Shown here in pieces: positions 61,490-64,000 of a stretch of DNA of 64,000 bases. The notes beneath the pieces were generated by a model. The model searched no databases. It saw nothing but the letters and a program-made list of their open reading frames with translations, and was not told the DNA's origin. Location: contig NZ_PYHR01000002.1 of assembly GCF_003121705.1 (NCBI RefSeq), forward strand, positions 2,480,001 to 2,544,000, written 5' to 3'. The first letter of the stretch is position 1; every line of letters starts with the position of its first letter. Position numbers and translations under genes: made by a program. The stretch is from Serinibacter arcticus. GTDB taxonomy: Bacteria > Actinomycetota > Actinomycetes > Actinomycetales > Beutenbergiaceae.

Positions 61490-64000
61490 ATGTCCAGACG
61501 CAGCACCACCGCCGCCGTCACCACGTTCGCGACCGCGGCGCTCGTCGCCGCCGGTCTCGCGGTCCCGGCCTCGGCCGACACCGCACCGCCCGACGCCGGA
61601 GGTCCCGTCGAGGCCGGCATCACCGTCCCCAAGGTGGAGGGGATGGGTGAGGACTGGATCAACGGAGCCGACTTCTCCTCGATCCTCTCGCTCGAGGAGA
61701 GCGGGGTGACCTTCTCCGACTTCGAGGGCAACGACGCGGACCTGTTCGAGGTCCTCGCCGACTCCGGCGTGAACTGGGCCCGCATCCGGGTCTGGAACGA
61801 GCCGTTCCTCGACTCCGACCCGACCAAGGGCTACGGCGCCGGCAACGTGGACGCCGACCGCGCCACGATCATCGGCCAGCGCGCCACCGAGGCCGGCATG
61901 CGGGTGCTGGTCAACTTCCACTACTCCGACTTCTGGGCGCACCCCGGCCAGCAGTACACGCCCCGCTCCTGGGCCGGCACCACCACCGCGGAGCGTGCCG
62001 AGGCGCTGTACGACTACACGGTCGAGACGCTGACGCAGATGAAGGACGCCGGCGTCGACATCGGCATGGTCCAGATCGGCAACGAGACCACGGGCGGCGA
62101 GATCGCCGGCACGCGGGGCTGGGCCAACACGGCCGACCTGTTCTCCGCCGGCTCCCGCGCGGTGCGCGACACCCTCGGCGACGACGTGAAGGTTGCCGTC
62201 CACTTCACCAACCCGGAGCGGGCGAACCAGTACGCGACCATCGCGCGCGAGCTCGACCAGCGCGGCGTCGACTACGACGTCTTCCTCAGCTCCTACTACG
62301 CCTTCTGGCACGGGACGCCGGAGAACCTCACCAACGTCCTGTCGCAGATCGCGACGACGTACGACAAGGAGGTCGCGGTCGCCGAGACGTCCTGGACGTA
62401 CACGCTCGAGGACGGCGACGGCACCCCCAACTCGGTCCAGACGGCCAACCCCGCCTACTCGGCCACGCCGCAGGGCCAGGCGCTCGCCGTCCGTGACGTC
62501 ATGCAGGCGATCGCCGACGTGCCGAACGGCAAGGGCCTCGGTACGTTCTACTGGGAGCCGGCCTGGCTGCCCGTCGGTCCGCCGACGCAGTTCGCCGAGA
62601 ACTTCGCGCTCTGGGAGCGCGACGGTTCGGGCTGGGCGAGCACCTACGCGCAGGACTTCTACAAGCCGACGCCCGGCTGGTACGAGGGCATGCCCGAGAG
62701 CGAGTGGGCCGACGTCTACGGCGGCTCCGGCTGGGACAACCAGGCGCTCTTCGACTTCACCGGCAAGCCGCTGGAGTCGCTGCGCGTCTACGAGTACGCG
62801 GTCACCGGCTCCGTCGCCCCCGCGAGGTCGAGTCGGTCGAGCAGCCGCGCGTGTCTGTCGTCGCGGGCGCCGCGATCACGCTGCCCACGACCCTCGAGGT
62901 CTCCTTCAACGACGGCACCAGCGAGCGTCAGGACGTGACCTGGTCCGACGACGTCTCGTGGATCACCGACGCCGGCACCTACACGGTGCGGGGCACGACG
63001 ACGGGCGGTCACGCCGCGACGGCCACCGTGGTGGTCCGGGCGAGCGACGCCGAGGGCACCAACCTCGTCGTGAACCCGGGCTTCGAGTCGGGCGTGGCGC
63101 CGTGGGTCGGCACCGGCACCGGCTACACGATCAGCAAGGCCGAGAACCCGTTCGCGGGTTCGCGCTCCACGCACTTCTGGGCGGCCAACGCCTACTCCTT
63201 CGCGATCGAGCAGCGCATCGAGAACGTTCCCCCGGGCCGCTACCAGCTCTCCGCCAAGGCGCAGGGCGGCGACGCCGGACCGAACGACACGCTCTCCATC
63301 TCGGCGCAGTCCGGCATCTCGACGGTCCGCGCACCGTTCACGCTCGCGGGCTTCAACGTGTGGCAGACGCCCACGACCGAGCCGCTGAACGTCGGGGCCG
63401 ACGGCGTCGTCGTCGTGCGCGCCGACCTGTCCCTCAGCCGCAACGCGTGGGGCAGCCTGGACCAGTTCCAGCTCGTCGCCGTCGCCGACGAGGTGCCGGT
63501 CGACACGGCCGCGCTCGCCGCCCTGGTGACCGAGGCCGAGGCGCTCGACCGTCCGACGTACACGCCGGAGTCGATCGCGACGCTCGACGCCGCCCTGGCG
63601 CGGGCCTCGTTCGTGCTCGGCTCCACGGCCCCCGGGCAGGAGAGCGTGGACGGCGCCGCCGCGGCGCTCACCGCCGCGCTCGCGGGCCTCGAGAAGAACG
63701 CGTTCACCGACGTGCTCGCCGACACGAAGTTCCGCACCGAGATCACGTGGCTCGCGAAGGCCGGCATCTCCACCGGCTGGGTCGACCCGGCCACGGGGGC
63801 GGCCGAGTTCCGTCCGCTCGCCCCGATCGCGCGCGACGCGATGGCGGCGTTCCTCTACCGTCTCGCCGGTTCGCCCGAGTTCGAGGAGCCGGAGGTGTCG
63901 CCGTTCGTCGACGTGTCGAAGGACAACCAGTTCTTCACCGAGATCGCGTGGCTCGCGCACGAGGGCATCTCGACCGGGTGGGTGACGCCGTCGGGCGCCG
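61490..64000 (+). CDS. Secreted GH53 endo-beta-1,4-galactanase with wall-binding domains; frameshifted, runs off the right edge
   Basis: Signal peptide 1-30 (TTAAVTTFATAALVAAGLAVPASA). GH53 domain ~40-430: INGADFSSILSLEESGVTF, ARIRVWNEPF, acid/base Glu199 in QIGNETTGG, nucleophile Glu299 in VAVAETSWTY. After YEYAVTGSVAP the frame derails at five C (62817-62821) and would stop near 62938; a -1 shift gives REVESVEQPRVSVVAG and continues through a bacterial Ig-like domain, a carbohydrate-binding-like domain (NLVVNPGFESGVAPWVG), a helical FIVAR-like segment and SLH-type repeats (FTDVLADTKFRTEITWLAKAGISTGW) to the window end. It would cut galactan at the cell surface. ATG 61490. Confidence 0.88.

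Overview
The window is the chromosomal replication-origin region of a high-GC actinobacterium, most likely of the order Micrococcales (Cellulomonas/Promicromonospora/Beutenbergia-like relatives; genus not resolved from sequence alone). The evidence is the conserved run rsmG-khpB-yidC-yidD-rnpA-rpmH (leftward) facing dnaA-dnaN-recF-dciA-gyrB-gyrA-DUF3566 (rightward), actinobacterial small proteins (DLW-39, CrgA), frequent GTG starts and four-base GTGA/ATGA gene overlaps, and the actinobacterial fhaA-fhaB-pstP-rodA-pbpA-pknA-pknB signalling/cell-wall operon.

Layout. 1-2200: an almost gene-free stretch carrying six parS centromere sites and one small membrane-protein gene; parA/parB probably lie just left of the window. 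2204-5598: ribosome/RNA and membrane-insertion genes, leftward. 5599-7875: dnaA and a DnaA-box-rich oriC between dnaA and dnaN. 7876-16569: clamp, RecF, DciA-type helicase loader and gyrase. 16597-17002: tRNA-Ile(GAU), DLW-39 protein, tRNA-Ala(UGC). 17049-22153: YaeQ, a VOC protein, an unrecognised TY-Chap-like protein, and a CPBP protease/XRE regulator/membrane-protein operon behind three operator-like repeats. 22287-26935: cyclophilin, rhomboid, a second DnaA-box cluster, crgA, DUF881 protein, class E sortase and a pabA/trpG-type amidotransferase. 27210-36139: the Ser/Thr kinase, phosphatase, FHA and peptidoglycan-synthesis operon, leftward. 36743: tRNA-Leu(CAG).

From 36.9 kb onward the window becomes accessory: small conserved hypotheticals, an AraC regulator, two unrelated FAD-dependent oxidoreductases (one in an operon with a sulfonate/nitrate-type ABC importer), a GH31 glycosidase, a STAND-type NTPase, a lipoprotein and a small cysteine-containing secreted protein. 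The right end (53.9-64.0 kb) is a coherent beta-1,4-galactan utilisation locus: LacI regulator, GH42 beta-galactosidase, lipoprotein sugar-binding protein, two MalFG-type permeases and a secreted, wall-targeted GH53 endo-galactanase that runs off the window. The galactanase would cut galactan outside the cell, the ABC system would import oligosaccharides and GH42 would hydrolyse them; three copies of one operator lie between lacI and the GH42 gene.

Notable: three genes (DUF881, lacI, GH53) each need the same one-base correction (-1 shift) at a C/G homopolymer to restore a full-length family product; several kinds of near-perfect intergenic hairpins recur at gene 3' ends, and one repeat unit is also found in frame inside a flavoprotein gene.
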